From assembly GCA_040391135.1 (NCBI GenBank), contig JBEBYL010000012.1, positions 1-64,000 on the forward strand: a stretch of DNA of 64,000 bases, read 5' to 3'. Below, piece after piece: positions 43,700-52,243 of this stretch. The stretch is from G025836975 sp040391135. Lineage in GTDB: Bacteria > Pseudomonadota > Gammaproteobacteria > Burkholderiales > Burkholderiaceae_B. Numbering within the stretch: the stretch's first letter is position 1; the number at the start of each line of letters is the position of its first letter. The position numbers and the translations under genes were made by a program. A model generated the notes under the pieces. That model was given only the letters and a program-made list of their open reading frames with translations. It was not told where the DNA came from and ran no database searches.

Positions 43700-44488
43700 A
43701 TGTGCATTGCCTACCTGTCCATCTCCGCACATCCTCGATGGCCCTTGTTCATTGCCGCCAATCGCGACGAATTCCACCAGCGGGCCAGCCGGCCCGCCGC
43801 GCCCTGGCCTGATCGGCCCGACATCATTGCGGGCATAGATTGCCTGGGCAAGGGAAGCTGGCTGGGCATGACCCGGCAAGGCCGCTACGCCCTGCTGACC
43901 AATTATCGCGACCCCTCCCGCCTCATTCCGGACGCGCCATCGCGCGGCGAGCTGGTCAGCCAATACCTGACGAACCAGGAATCGCCCGCATCGTATGCGC
44001 GGCGCGTACACGACGCGGGTTCGGCCTATAACGGATTCAATCTGATCGTGGGCGACCCGGACACCGCCTGCTATGTGGGCAATCAGGCCGGACAGGCCAT
44101 GCCCCAGCCCCTGCAGCCGGGCCGCTACATTCTGTCCAACCATTTGCTGGATACGCCCTGGCCCAAGGCGGAGCGCCTGCGGACCGCGCTCGATTCCTTT
44201 CCGCTGGATGGGCTGGAGCAGTCGCTGACACCCGTTTTCGAGATATTGAAAGACGGCACGCCCGCCCAGGATCACGCCCTGCCCAGCACCGGCCTGACGC
44301 TGGAGCGCGAACGGCTGCTTAGCAGCCCTTTCATCGTCAGCCCCGACTATGGCACCCGCTGCTCCACGGTCATTGCCGTGCATGCCAGCGGCCGCGTGTT
44401 CTTCAGCGAAGTGAGCTACGATGAATCCGGCCGGTCCACTCAACGGCACGACTGGCCTTTTTCCCTTGTTCCAAGGAGTGCGCCATGA
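43700..44488 (+). CDS. NRDE/TANGO2-family protein
   Basis: This 262-residue protein begins MCIAYLSISAHPRWPLFIAANRDEFHQRAS, holding the family NRDE motif and an N-terminal Cys that suggests an Ntn-type fold. It continues with GIDCLGKGSWLGMTRQGRYALLTNYRDP and ends STVIAVHASGRVFFSEVSYD. TANGO2 homologues have been linked to heme or lipid handling; the bacterial function is not settled. Its stop overlaps the next ATG (ATGA), so the small secreted protein is coupled to it. Confidence 0.9.
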   Translation: MCIAYLSISAHPRWPLFIAANRDEFHQRASRPAAPWPDRPDIIAGIDCLGKGSWLGMTRQGRYALLTNYRDPSRLIPDAPSRGELVSQYLTNQESPASYARRVHDAGSAYNGFNLIVGDPDTACYVGNQAGQAMPQPLQPGRYILSNHLLDTPWPKAERLRTALDSFPLDGLEQSLTPVFEILKDGTPAQDHALPSTGLTLERERLLSSPFIVSPDYGTRCSTVIAVHASGRVFFSEVSYDESGRSTQRHDWPFSLVPRSAP

Positions 44489-44955
44489 ATGTTTCCATCT
44501 TTGGCACCCGTCCGCCGAAAGCGGTATTGAACATGGCCCTGGCGACGGGCATATTGCTGGCCAGCGGCCTGTATATCCAGTCCCGCGCCGAGCTTCCTGC
44601 GACACAGATACAGGGCAGCACGGAATACATCAGCGGGGGCTTCGGCCTGGATGAATCCACGGCCTTGAAGCAGGCCATGGATCAATGGCCCCTGGCCCTG
44701 ACCTTTGCCAGCCAGGTGGACGGCAAAGCCGCCTATGCCGGCGAAGTGCAGGTGGTGATCCGCAACGCAAGCGATGCAACGGTTTTGAATGTCTCGTCGG
44801 ACGGACCGTATTTTCTGGCCAGGCTGGATCCGGGCTCGTATCGGGTTTTCGCCACCTACGACAACCAGACGCAGTCGAAGGAAATCACCATTGCTCCGGC
44901 GGGGACGACCCGCGTGACGTTTACCTGGAACAGGCCGGCCTCGGGTCCTGATTGA
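44485..44955 (+). CDS. Small secreted protein with carboxypeptidase-regulatory-like fold
   Basis: This 156-residue hypothetical protein has an N-terminal hydrophobic signal segment (AVLNMALATGILLASGLYIQSRA). The C-terminal beta-rich domain has VDGKAAYAGEVQVVIRNASDAT, LDPGSYRVFATYDNQTQSKEITI and GTTRVTFTWN, resembling a carboxypeptidase-regulatory-like beta sandwich. It overlaps the NRDE gene by four bases (ATGA). Function is unknown. Confidence 0.75.
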   Translation: MNVSIFGTRPPKAVLNMALATGILLASGLYIQSRAELPATQIQGSTEYISGGFGLDESTALKQAMDQWPLALTFASQVDGKAAYAGEVQVVIRNASDATVLNVSSDGPYFLARLDPGSYRVFATYDNQTQSKEITIAPAGTTRVTFTWNRPASGPD

Positions 44956-44962
44956 GCCGGTC

Positions 44963-45727
44963 CTAATGCAAGGTTCTGCCTGAAGGCGGGGTCTCGGCGG
45001 GCGCTTGTCCTTCTTGCAGCGTACCCAGGGCATCTTCCCAATTACGCAAGGGGACACAGGTTTGCAGGCGTACGACGGCCTGCTTGATCAGGGCCTCGTG
45101 CAATTCGTGCCCTATCCTGGAAGCCACATCCAGGGTCGCATCGCCTTGCAATTCGCCCAGGCGGACCAGCGTGGACTCAACGTCTTCGGCGGAAACCTGC
45201 TGATCGTTGGCGCCGTGGAAAAAGTGCAGCATGGTGGTGGGCGGCACCGTGGCGGGCAAGGCGGCGTACAGGCCGGAAAAGGCCAGGACGCGGCCGGCCA
45301 GATCGGGCTGGGCATGGCTGGCTTCCAGCGCCATCGAGGCTCCTTGGGAAAATCCCGCCAGAGCCGTTTGCTGTCCCGACAAGCCATAGGCGGATTGTAT
45401 CCGCCGAATCTGTGCAATGAGTTCCGGCAAAGCCTGAGCGACACGTTCGGCATAATTGCTTTCGCGCAGGCCGACCGGATCGATCCAGTGATAGCCTGTT
45501 ATGCCTCTCCGATCCGCCTCGGATGCCGGGGCGCCGGCCGGAATGTTTTCAAAAGCATAAGGAAGCACCACCATCGCACGTGGAAAAGCATGCTTGATGG
45601 CTTCGGCCAAAGGAAACATCTGTCGGGGATCCGCCGACTCGCCATGCAACAGTACAAAAAGCAGTTGGGGCTTTTCCGTCTTGGGTATGAAAATAAAAGG
45701 ATCCGGAAAGTCCGGCTTCATCGCCAT
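44963..45727 (-). CDS. YpfH-like esterase (alpha/beta hydrolase)
   Basis: This 254-residue serine hydrolase resembles E. coli YpfH and carboxylesterase families. The nucleophile elbow is GFSQGASM and the His is in RIGHELHEALIK; an Asp lies in FHGANDQQV. The ribosome site GGAG is 8 bases before ATG 45727. It is convergent with the small secreted protein gene and divergent from imuA. Confidence 0.85.
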   Translation of the reverse strand: MAMKPDFPDPFIFIPKTEKPQLLFVLLHGESADPRQMFPLAEAIKHAFPRAMVVLPYAFENIPAGAPASEADRRGITGYHWIDPVGLRESNYAERVAQALPELIAQIRRIQSAYGLSGQQTALAGFSQGASMALEASHAQPDLAGRVLAFSGLYAALPATVPPTTMLHFFHGANDQQVSAEDVESTLVRLGELQGDATLDVASRIGHELHEALIKQAVVRLQTCVPLRNWEDALGTLQEGQAPAETPPSGRTLH

Positions 45728-45818
45728 ATCGTTATCTCCTCAAAGCCTGGCCTTGCTTGAAACTCCGAAAATTGTACGCTAGATGGGAAAGCCGTTTGAT
45801 TAGGAAGGCCATGATTTT

Positions 45819-45838
45819 TACTGTATATTTATACAGTA
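45819..45838 (+). promoter_or_regulatory. LexA (SOS) box in front of imuA
   Basis: TACTGTATATTTATACAGTA is palindromic and differs from the E. coli SOS consensus TACTGTATATATATACAGTA at one position. It lies 20 bases upstream of the imuA start and should repress the mutagenesis cassette until DNA damage. Confidence 0.92.
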
Positions 45839-45857
45839 TCAATAATCCGGCACCGCA

Positions 45858-46589
45858 ATGCGCGCTTTTTCCCTGCAACATCCCGAACACATTCATCCGG
45901 CTCTCTGGCGAGGAACCCAGCTTGCTCCTGCACGCCGCCCCGTCGTTTCCACCGGCTTCGATGCCCTGGACCGCGAGCTTCCCGGGCAGGGGTGGCCTTT
46001 GGGTTCGCTCATCGAATTCCTGCCCAGCCAGCCGGGAATAGGCGAACTCCATTTGCTGCGGCCCGCCCTGGCCCATCTTTCTTCCGAACGCAGCGTCATC
46101 CTGGTCCACCCGCCTTACCAGCCGTATTTCCATTGCTGGGTCGATTGGCGGCTTCATAGCCGGCGCCTGTTATGGGTCAATCCGAAAACACAGGGCGACG
46201 CCCTGTGGGCCGCCGAGCAAGTCCTGAAACACAATGCCTGCGCCGCCCTGCTTTGCTGGGCCGACACTCCGCATCCGGACGGTGTGCACCGCCTGCATCT
46301 TGTCGCACAGCAAAGCGACACGCTTTTCGTGCTTCTCCGGCCGCAATCCGCGGCCATGCATGCCAGCGCCGCGCCGTTGCGCCTGCGCCTGATGCCTTTC
46401 GCCCAAGGCATCGAAGCTTTCATCCTTAAGCGGCGCGGGCCTTCCTGCGACAAGCCGGTATCCCTTGCCTTCCATCCCGCGCGCAACACCGCCGTGTGCC
46501 CTGAATGCCATGAACAGCACGCCTCTCTGGTTCAGCCTGTACCTGCCCACGCACAGCCTGGACGTCCACTTCCCGCACTGGTCGGCTAA
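45858..46589 (+). CDS. imuA: Translesion synthesis protein ImuA
   Basis: This 243-residue RecA-like/SulA-type protein acts with ImuB and DnaE2 in damage-induced mutagenesis. It has GFDALDRELPGQGWPLGSLIEFL and a degenerate Walker A region (PSQPGIGEL), as in other ImuA proteins. The hydrophobic core segment SVILVHPPYQPYF follows. The C-terminus overlaps imuB by 80 bases, which implies tight translational coupling. A LexA box precedes it. Confidence 0.9.
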   Translation: MRAFSLQHPEHIHPALWRGTQLAPARRPVVSTGFDALDRELPGQGWPLGSLIEFLPSQPGIGELHLLRPALAHLSSERSVILVHPPYQPYFHCWVDWRLHSRRLLWVNPKTQGDALWAAEQVLKHNACAALLCWADTPHPDGVHRLHLVAQQSDTLFVLLRPQSAAMHASAAPLRLRLMPFAQGIEAFILKRRGPSCDKPVSLAFHPARNTAVCPECHEQHASLVQPVPAHAQPGRPLPALVG

Positions 46590-47994
46590 GACACCGCCGG
46601 CCGCCGTCCTGTTCAAGGACCGGGTCTGCGCCTGCACCCCGGCGGCGCAGGCCAAGGGCATCAGGCCGGGCATGCGGTCCAGCACCGCGCTGGGGCTGGC
46701 TCCCGACATCTTGCTGGCCGCCGATCAGGCGCAGGCGCGGCATGATTACCTGCGGGAAATCGCCCTGTGCCTATTGCAATACACACCCCATGTGGCTTTT
46801 TTCGACGAGCATGCATTAGTCCTTGAAGCCGGGGCAAGCCTGAGCCTATTTCACGGAGTGCGCCAGCTGCATGCGCGCATCCGGGCCAGCCTGGACAACA
46901 TGCGCGTCCGGGCGCGCATCGGCATGGCGCCCACCGCGCTGGGCGCCTGGATGCTTGCTTGCCGCAGCCAGCCTGGGCCTCGTCGTGTGATAAGCCATCA
47001 GGCGCTGCGGCGCCGGCTCGACCCCTTGCCCACGCACAGCCTGCCCGCCGCCCGTCCCTTCGACGACTGGCTGGACGGCATAGCGTGCCGCAGCCTCGCA
47101 CAATTGCGCTCATTGCCCCGCAAGGGCCTTCAGCAGCGCAGCAGCCCCCTGCTGTTGCAGGAACTGGACGATGCCTACGGGGACGGCCGTCAAAGCTTTC
47201 CCTGGTTCCAGGCTCCCGAGCGCTTCAACCTGCGCCATGAGCTGACCGAACACCTGGAACACTACAACGCCGTCCTTGCGGTCGCGGGCCGCCTGATCGA
47301 GCAGTTGTGCGGCTGGCTGCATGCGCGCCAACGCGCCGCCCGTGTTCTTGAACTGCGGCTGCACCACGAAAAAGGCCGCCAGGCCAGGGCTCCCACCTGC
47401 ATTGGGCTGCGCCTGTCGGAAGACGCCTGGCTGCCCGGGAATTTCCTGACCGTGCTTAGGGAACAGCTGCAATCGCTCTGCCTGGAGGCGCCGGTCATTT
47501 CGCTCGAGCTTTCCGTTACCCAGACGCTCTCCCGGCCTGCCGCCAGCCTTAGCCTGTTTCCGGAACCCACCCAATGGCTGAGCCAGGAACACCGGATGCT
47601 CGACCTCTTGCAGGCCCGGCTGGGGCAGGAGCGCGTTTTACGCGCCTGTCCCAATGCCGATTACCGCCCCGAGCAGGCCAACCGGTGGCTGGCCGCCGAT
47701 GCCCCTGCTTCCGCGACAGGCATGCCGCCTGCCCTATCGGGCCATTCCCGTCCATTCTGGCTGCTGCCTGAACCAGAAAAGCTGGATGTCCGCAATGATC
47801 GTCCCGTATACAGGCACAACAGCCTGCGCCTGACCTTGGGACCCGAACGTGTGGAAACCGGCTGGTGGAACACCGATGGACACGAGCAGCGCGATTACTT
47901 CATTGCGCAGGACGAATCGGGTGCGCGGTACTGGATCTATAGGCAGCGCGAGGCCGCGGGCCTGGGCTGGTTCCTGCATGGCCTTTTCGGCTGA
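46510..47994 (+). CDS. imuB: ImuB, catalytically inactive Y-family polymerase
   Basis: This 494-residue hub protein links ImuA and DnaE2 to the beta clamp. The Y-family fold is visible (ALVLEAGASLSLF, RARIGMAPTALGAWMLA, RSLAQLRSLPRKGLQQR) but the acidic catalytic residues (Asp, Asp-Glu) expected in DinB-like polymerases are absent. A clamp-binding-like motif SLSLF lies near PAASLSLFPEP. ATG 46510 is chosen; an earlier in-frame start at 46465 has no ribosome site. It is 27 bases from dnaE2. Confidence 0.9.
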   Translation: MNSTPLWFSLYLPTHSLDVHFPHWSAKTPPAAVLFKDRVCACTPAAQAKGIRPGMRSSTALGLAPDILLAADQAQARHDYLREIALCLLQYTPHVAFFDEHALVLEAGASLSLFHGVRQLHARIRASLDNMRVRARIGMAPTALGAWMLACRSQPGPRRVISHQALRRRLDPLPTHSLPAARPFDDWLDGIACRSLAQLRSLPRKGLQQRSSPLLLQELDDAYGDGRQSFPWFQAPERFNLRHELTEHLEHYNAVLAVAGRLIEQLCGWLHARQRAARVLELRLHHEKGRQARAPTCIGLRLSEDAWLPGNFLTVLREQLQSLCLEAPVISLELSVTQTLSRPAASLSLFPEPTQWLSQEHRMLDLLQARLGQERVLRACPNADYRPEQANRWLAADAPASATGMPPALSGHSRPFWLLPEPEKLDVRNDRPVYRHNSLRLTLGPERVETGWWNTDGHEQRDYFIAQDESGARYWIYRQREAAGLGWFLHGLFG

Positions 47995-48021
47995 ATCCCT
48001 TTTGCCAGCCTGCGCCCCGCC

Positions 48022-51000
48022 ATGAAAGCCGCCCTTCTTCCCGACTATGCCGAACTGGACTGCCTGTCCAATTTTTCGTTCCTGAAAGGCGCCTCGCATC
48101 CCGAGGAACTGGTGGAGCGCGCCGCGCAACTGGGCTATGAAGCCCTGGCGCTCAGCGATGAATGTTCCCTGGCCGGCGTGGTGCGCGCCTGGACCGAAGC
48201 CCAGAGGCAATCCATCAAGCTGATCATTGGCAGCCGCTTCAAGCTGGACGGCATGGAAGTCATCATTTTGGCGCGCAACAAGACAGGCTATGGGGATTTG
48301 TCGGAACTGATCACCCTGGCACGCAGACGCAGCGAAAAAGGCCAATACCGCTTAAGCCTGGAAGACATCGCCTCGCCTGCGCCGGGCTGCGAGCATCTTA
48401 AAAACCTGCCGGACTGCCTGTGCATCTTCAAGCCCGATTACGGCATCGATCCCCAGTTGCTGCACGAACAAGCGGCACGGCTGCTGCACGTCTTCGCCGG
48501 ACGCCTCTGGCTGGGCCTGGGCTTGCGCTACCAGCATGCCGACGCCCAGCACCTTGCCACGCTGGAATGGGCAGCCCGGCACTTTTCGATCCGGCTGGTG
48601 GCCACCGGCCAGGTAGAGATGCACAGGCGCTCGCGCCAGCCCTTGCACGACACCCTGGCCGCCATACGCCTGAAGCAGGCCGTACAGCACTGCGGCTACG
48701 CACTCAAGCCCAATGCGGAACACCATCTGCGCAGCCGTTTGCGCCTGGCCACTGCCTACCCCGCCCACACACTGGAAGAAACCCGCGTTCTGGCCAGGCT
48801 CTGCACATTCAGCCTGGACCAGATACGCTATCAGTATCCCCGGGAAATCGTCCCCGACGGCATGAGCCCGGCGTCCTATCTGCGCCAGGAAACCTATGCC
48901 GGCGCCCGCAGGCGCTATCCCAATGGCATCCCCGATTCGATCAGAAGCCAGCTCGAAAGCGAACTGGCCATTATTGGCGGGCTGGAATACGAACCGTATT
49001 TCCTGACGGTCTACGACATCGTTCAGTTCGCCCGGCGGCGCAACATCCTTTGCCAGGGCCGCGGCTCGGCGGCCAACTCCGCCGTCTGCTATTGCCTGGG
49101 CATCACCGAGGTCGATCCGGAAAACGGCAACGCCCTGTTCGCCCGCTTCATCAGCCAGGCCCGCAAGGAGCCGCCCGATATCGATGTGGATTTCGAACAC
49201 CAGCGCCGCGAAGAAGTCATCCAATACATCTACGAAAAATATGGCCGGCATCGGGCAGCGCTGACGGCGGTGGTCAGTTGCTATCGGACGCGCAGCGTCC
49301 TGCGCGATACCGGCAAGGCGCTGGGCCTGGATCCGGAACTGGTCGACCGGGTCGCCAAGTCCTTTCATTATTGGGATGGCAAGCAGAACCTTCTGGACAG
49401 GATAGGCGCGAACGGCCTGGAAGGCGGCTCGCACATTGCCAGGCTGTGGGCGGAGCTGGCGCAGGAACTGTCCGGCTTTCCCCGGCATCTGTCGCAGCAC
49501 CCCGGCGGCTTCGTCATCGCACGCGACAAGCTGTGCCGGCTGGTGCCCATCGAGAACGCCGCCATGCCCGAACGCAGCATCGTCCAATGGGACAAGGACG
49601 ACCTGGACGCCATGGGCCTGCTGAAAGTCGACATCCTGGCGCTGGGCATGCTGTCGGCGCTGCATCGCTGCCTGGACCTGGCCGGCCGCCGGCGCGGCCA
49701 GCCCCTGCTCATGCAGGATATCAAAGACAATGACGAGCCCACATACCGGATGATCCAGCAAGCCGATACGATAGGCGTGTTCCAGATCGAATCGCGGGCG
49801 CAAATGAGCATGCTGCCCCGCCTGAAGCCCGCCATCTTCTACGACCTGGTGATCCAGGTGGCCATCGTGCGGCCCGGCCCTATTCAGGGCGGCATGGTGC
49901 ATCCCTATCTGCGGCGCAGGCAGCACCCGGAAGAAATAGAAGCTCCAACCCCCGCCATAGAAAAAGTGTTGTCGCGCACCCTGGGCGTTCCCATCTTTCA
50001 GGAGCAGGCCATGCAGATCGCCATGGCGGCCGCCGACTTCACCGCCGACGAAGCCGACCAATTGCGGCGGTCCATGGCGGCCTGGAAACGCAAAGGCGGC
50101 GTCGAACATTTCCGCAAGCGGCTGATCGACGGAATGATCCAGAACGGCTGTCCGGAGGAATTTGCCTTGCGCATATTCCGGCAACTGGAGGGTTTCGGGG
50201 AGTACGGTTTTCCCGAAAGCCATGCGGCCAGCTTCGCCAAGCTGGCCTACATCAGCGCCTGGCTCAAATGCCACGAACCGGAAGCCTTTCTGGTCGCGCT
50301 GCTCAACTCGCAGCCCATGGGCTTTTACTCGCCCAGCCAACTGGTGCAGGACGCCCGGCGCCACCATGTCAATGTGTTGCCCGTGGATATCCAAGCCAGT
50401 GGCTGGGAGGCCGATCTGGAACCAGACGGCCGGCGTCCCGCCGTGCGCCTGGGCTTTAATCAGGTCAAGGGCCTGTCCCAGGACGCCGGGCGGCGCATCG
50501 AAGCGGCTCGCCAGGCACGGGCTTTCGACACGGTGCAGGATCTGGCCGCCCGCGCCGGTCTGAGCCGCCACGAAATGGATGCCCTGGCCGCCGCCAATGC
50601 CTTGCAGCCGTTAAGCGGGCACCGGCGCCAGGCCCGCTGGCAGGCCGCCACCCAAGCGCTCAAGGGCTTGCTGCATGGCGCGTCCATCCACGAAACCGTC
50701 CAGCCTGCGCTGACCGCGCCGACCGAAGGCCAGGACCTTGTCGCCGATTATCGTTCCATGGGTCTGACCCTGGGACGCCACCCCGTGGCCTTGCTGCGGC
50801 CCACCTTGCAGGCGCGGCGATTCGTGCCGGCGGCGACCCTGGCTGACGACTATCCCGACCGGCGCCTGGCCCGGGCCTGCGGCATCGTGACCGGACGACA
50901 GCGCCCCCAGACCGCAAAGGGCACGGTATTCGTCACCCTGGAAGATGAGACGGGCAACGTCAACGTGATCGTCCATGCCGAACTGGCCCAGCGCCAGCAG

Positions 51001-51144
51001 GCGGCGCTGGTGCAATCCAGCCTGATGGGCGTCTACGGTGTGTGGCAACGCCACCAGGGCATCAATCACCTGTTGGCCAGCCGGCTTGTCGATCTAAGCG
51101 GCCTGCTGGGTTCCCTGCCCACCCGCAGCCGCAACTTCCATTAA
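48022..51144 (+). CDS. dnaE2: Error-prone DNA polymerase III alpha, DnaE2 (ImuC)
   Basis: This 1040-residue polymerase carries out translesion synthesis under SOS. The N-terminal PHP domain starts AELDCLSNFSFLKGASHPEELVERAAQLGYEALAL. The palm holds GRGSAANSAVCYCLGITEVDP and the catalytic PPDIDVDFEHQRREEVIQY. The thumb/finger region has WDKDDLDAMGLLKVDILALGMLSAL, and an OB-fold near the C-terminus reads GTVFVTLEDETGNVNVIV. Replicative DnaE is about 1160 residues; the shorter length and cassette context fit DnaE2. Confidence 0.96.
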   Translation: MKAALLPDYAELDCLSNFSFLKGASHPEELVERAAQLGYEALALSDECSLAGVVRAWTEAQRQSIKLIIGSRFKLDGMEVIILARNKTGYGDLSELITLARRRSEKGQYRLSLEDIASPAPGCEHLKNLPDCLCIFKPDYGIDPQLLHEQAARLLHVFAGRLWLGLGLRYQHADAQHLATLEWAARHFSIRLVATGQVEMHRRSRQPLHDTLAAIRLKQAVQHCGYALKPNAEHHLRSRLRLATAYPAHTLEETRVLARLCTFSLDQIRYQYPREIVPDGMSPASYLRQETYAGARRRYPNGIPDSIRSQLESELAIIGGLEYEPYFLTVYDIVQFARRRNILCQGRGSAANSAVCYCLGITEVDPENGNALFARFISQARKEPPDIDVDFEHQRREEVIQYIYEKYGRHRAALTAVVSCYRTRSVLRDTGKALGLDPELVDRVAKSFHYWDGKQNLLDRIGANGLEGGSHIARLWAELAQELSGFPRHLSQHPGGFVIARDKLCRLVPIENAAMPERSIVQWDKDDLDAMGLLKVDILALGMLSALHRCLDLAGRRRGQPLLMQDIKDNDEPTYRMIQQADTIGVFQIESRAQMSMLPRLKPAIFYDLVIQVAIVRPGPIQGGMVHPYLRRRQHPEEIEAPTPAIEKVLSRTLGVPIFQEQAMQIAMAAADFTADEADQLRRSMAAWKRKGGVEHFRKRLIDGMIQNGCPEEFALRIFRQLEGFGEYGFPESHAASFAKLAYISAWLKCHEPEAFLVALLNSQPMGFYSPSQLVQDARRHHVNVLPVDIQASGWEADLEPDGRRPAVRLGFNQVKGLSQDAGRRIEAARQARAFDTVQDLAARAGLSRHEMDALAAANALQPLSGHRRQARWQAATQALKGLLHGASIHETVQPALTAPTEGQDLVADYRSMGLTLGRHPVALLRPTLQARRFVPAATLADDYPDRRLARACGIVTGRQRPQTAKGTVFVTLEDETGNVNVIVHAELAQRQQAALVQSSLMGVYGVWQRHQGINHLLASRLVDLSGLLGSLPTRSRNFH

Positions 51145-51171
51145 AATGAACCCTTTGATCAGGATGCAATC

Positions 51172-51630
51172 ATGGGCAACACGCTAAAACAGCAATTGGC
51201 CGACACCGTAAAAACCGCCATGCGCGCCAAGGATTCCGCCCGACTGGGCACCTTGCGTTTCCTGCAGGCCGCGATCAAGCAAAAAGAAGTCGACGAGCGG
51301 CGCGAGCTGGACGATGCCGAGGTCACCGCCATCATCGAAAAGCAGGTGAAGCAGCGGCGCGAATCCATTGCCGCCTTCGAGCAGGCCGGACGCACTGAAA
51401 CAGCCAATCAGGAAAAAGCCGAATTATCCATCCTGCAGGAATTCCTGCCGCAACAGGCCGTCCCCGAAGAAATCGATGCCGCCATCGACGCCGCCATTGC
51501 CGACGTAAGCGGCCAGGGTGTAACGGGCGCGCCGGCCATGGGGAAAGTCATGGCGATACTCAAGACGGCCCTGGCGGGCCGCGCCGACATGTCGGCGGTA
51601 TCCGCCCAGGTAAAGGCACGCTTGATGTAA
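51172..51630 (+). CDS. GatB/YqeY domain protein
   Basis: This 152-residue protein starts LKQQLADTVKTAMRAKDSARLGTLRFLQAAIKQKEVDERRELDD and carries the YqeY helical domain that resembles the tail of the GatB amidotransferase subunit. YqeY proteins often adjoin rpsU, rpoD and dnaG in other bacteria, but those genes are not here. A GC-rich hairpin follows the stop. Confidence 0.92.
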   Translation: MGNTLKQQLADTVKTAMRAKDSARLGTLRFLQAAIKQKEVDERRELDDAEVTAIIEKQVKQRRESIAAFEQAGRTETANQEKAELSILQEFLPQQAVPEEIDAAIDAAIADVSGQGVTGAPAMGKVMAILKTALAGRADMSAVSAQVKARLM

Positions 51631-51633
51631 TAC

Positions 51634-51661
51634 CAACTGCCGGCCCTCAGGCCGGCAGTTG
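51634..51661 (+). terminator. Hairpin after the YqeY gene
   Basis: CAACTGCCGGCC (51634-51645) pairs perfectly with GGCCGGCAGTTG (51650-51661) over loop CTCA. It is a strong 12-bp stem with only a short T-rich tail, likely a terminator or 3' stabiliser. Confidence 0.65.
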
Positions 51662-51669
51662 ATTCAGCC

Positions 51670-51753
51670 ATGTCCAAATCAAGCGTGAACGCGAAGGCGA
51701 AGCGCAGACATTACTGGCGTAAGGCAAGCGAAGCCGACAAAGTGCACGCTTGA
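51670..51753 (+). other. 27-codon basic ORF within the inverted repeat (uncertain)
   Basis: ATG at 51670 opens a frame of 27 codons ending TGA 51753. The peptide is rich in Lys, Arg, Ala and Ser (MSKSSVNAK, RRHYWRKAS). No ribosome site precedes it, so it may not be translated. Confidence 0.25.
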
Positions 51754-51759
51754 TTTGGA
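51673..51759. repeat. 15-bp perfect inverted repeat bounding an 87-bp element
   Basis: TCCAAATCAAGCGTG (51673-51687) and CACGCTTGATTTGGA (51745-51759) are exact inverted copies with 57 bases between them. The interval also reads as a short basic ORF (51670-51753). This looks like a small mobile-element remnant, a structured RNA or a folded 3' region; origin is unknown. Confidence 0.6.
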
Positions 51760-51766
51760 TAGGGGC

Positions 51767-52168
51767 TTAGCGATAGGCCACGCAAACCGAGGTATCCATC
51801 AGGATGGACTGCCGCATGGCGTTCAGAGCGCCCGTGTCCCAGGGTGAATGTCCCCAGACGGTATGGGTTACCTGGGTATGGCTGGCATCGATGGCCTTGA
51901 TGTCGGTGCGCGCCACCTCCAGCCCGCCCAAGGGGCTGCGAACCGCGACGCTGCCTGTCTGCATGGCCGGATCCACCTGCGCGTAGACATCGTAGTGCTT
52001 CTTTCCGCGCAGGCATTCATCGGCCTGATTCTGGGCCCGAAGATATACGATCTGATAGCTGCGGGGAACCGTATAGGAGACAGTGGGCGACTCATCGCCC
52101 GGCTGTATTCCGGCGATGCAACCCGACAGCAGCGCCGCCGCCGCGATACCGATTAATTGCGCTTTCAC
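51767..52168 (-). CDS. Small outer-membrane-type lipoprotein, function unknown
   Basis: This 133-residue lipoprotein has a signal sequence KAQLIGIAAAALLSGCIAG with lipobox LSGC. The mature part contains VPRSYQIVYLRAQNQADECLRGKKHYDVYAQVDP and GHSPWDTGALNAM, with two further cysteines that may form a disulfide. GTG 52168 is the likely start because GGAGG is close upstream; an ATG at 52183 adds five residues but overlaps this site. I do not recognise a known domain. Confidence 0.8.
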   Translation of the reverse strand: MKAQLIGIAAAALLSGCIAGIQPGDESPTVSYTVPRSYQIVYLRAQNQADECLRGKKHYDVYAQVDPAMQTGSVAVRSPLGGLEVARTDIKAIDASHTQVTHTVWGHSPWDTGALNAMRQSILMDTSVCVAYR

Positions 52169-52243
52169 CGTTCCTCCGTGCATCTGCCCGCATCAACTGG
52201 AAAGTTATCACGCCGCAAGCGGCAATTGGAATTTTTTTCTGCT

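Noticed and set aside
48352..50571. 739-codon open frame opposite dnaE2
   Set aside because: It is antisense to a clear DnaE2 coding region with no domain or ribosome site support.
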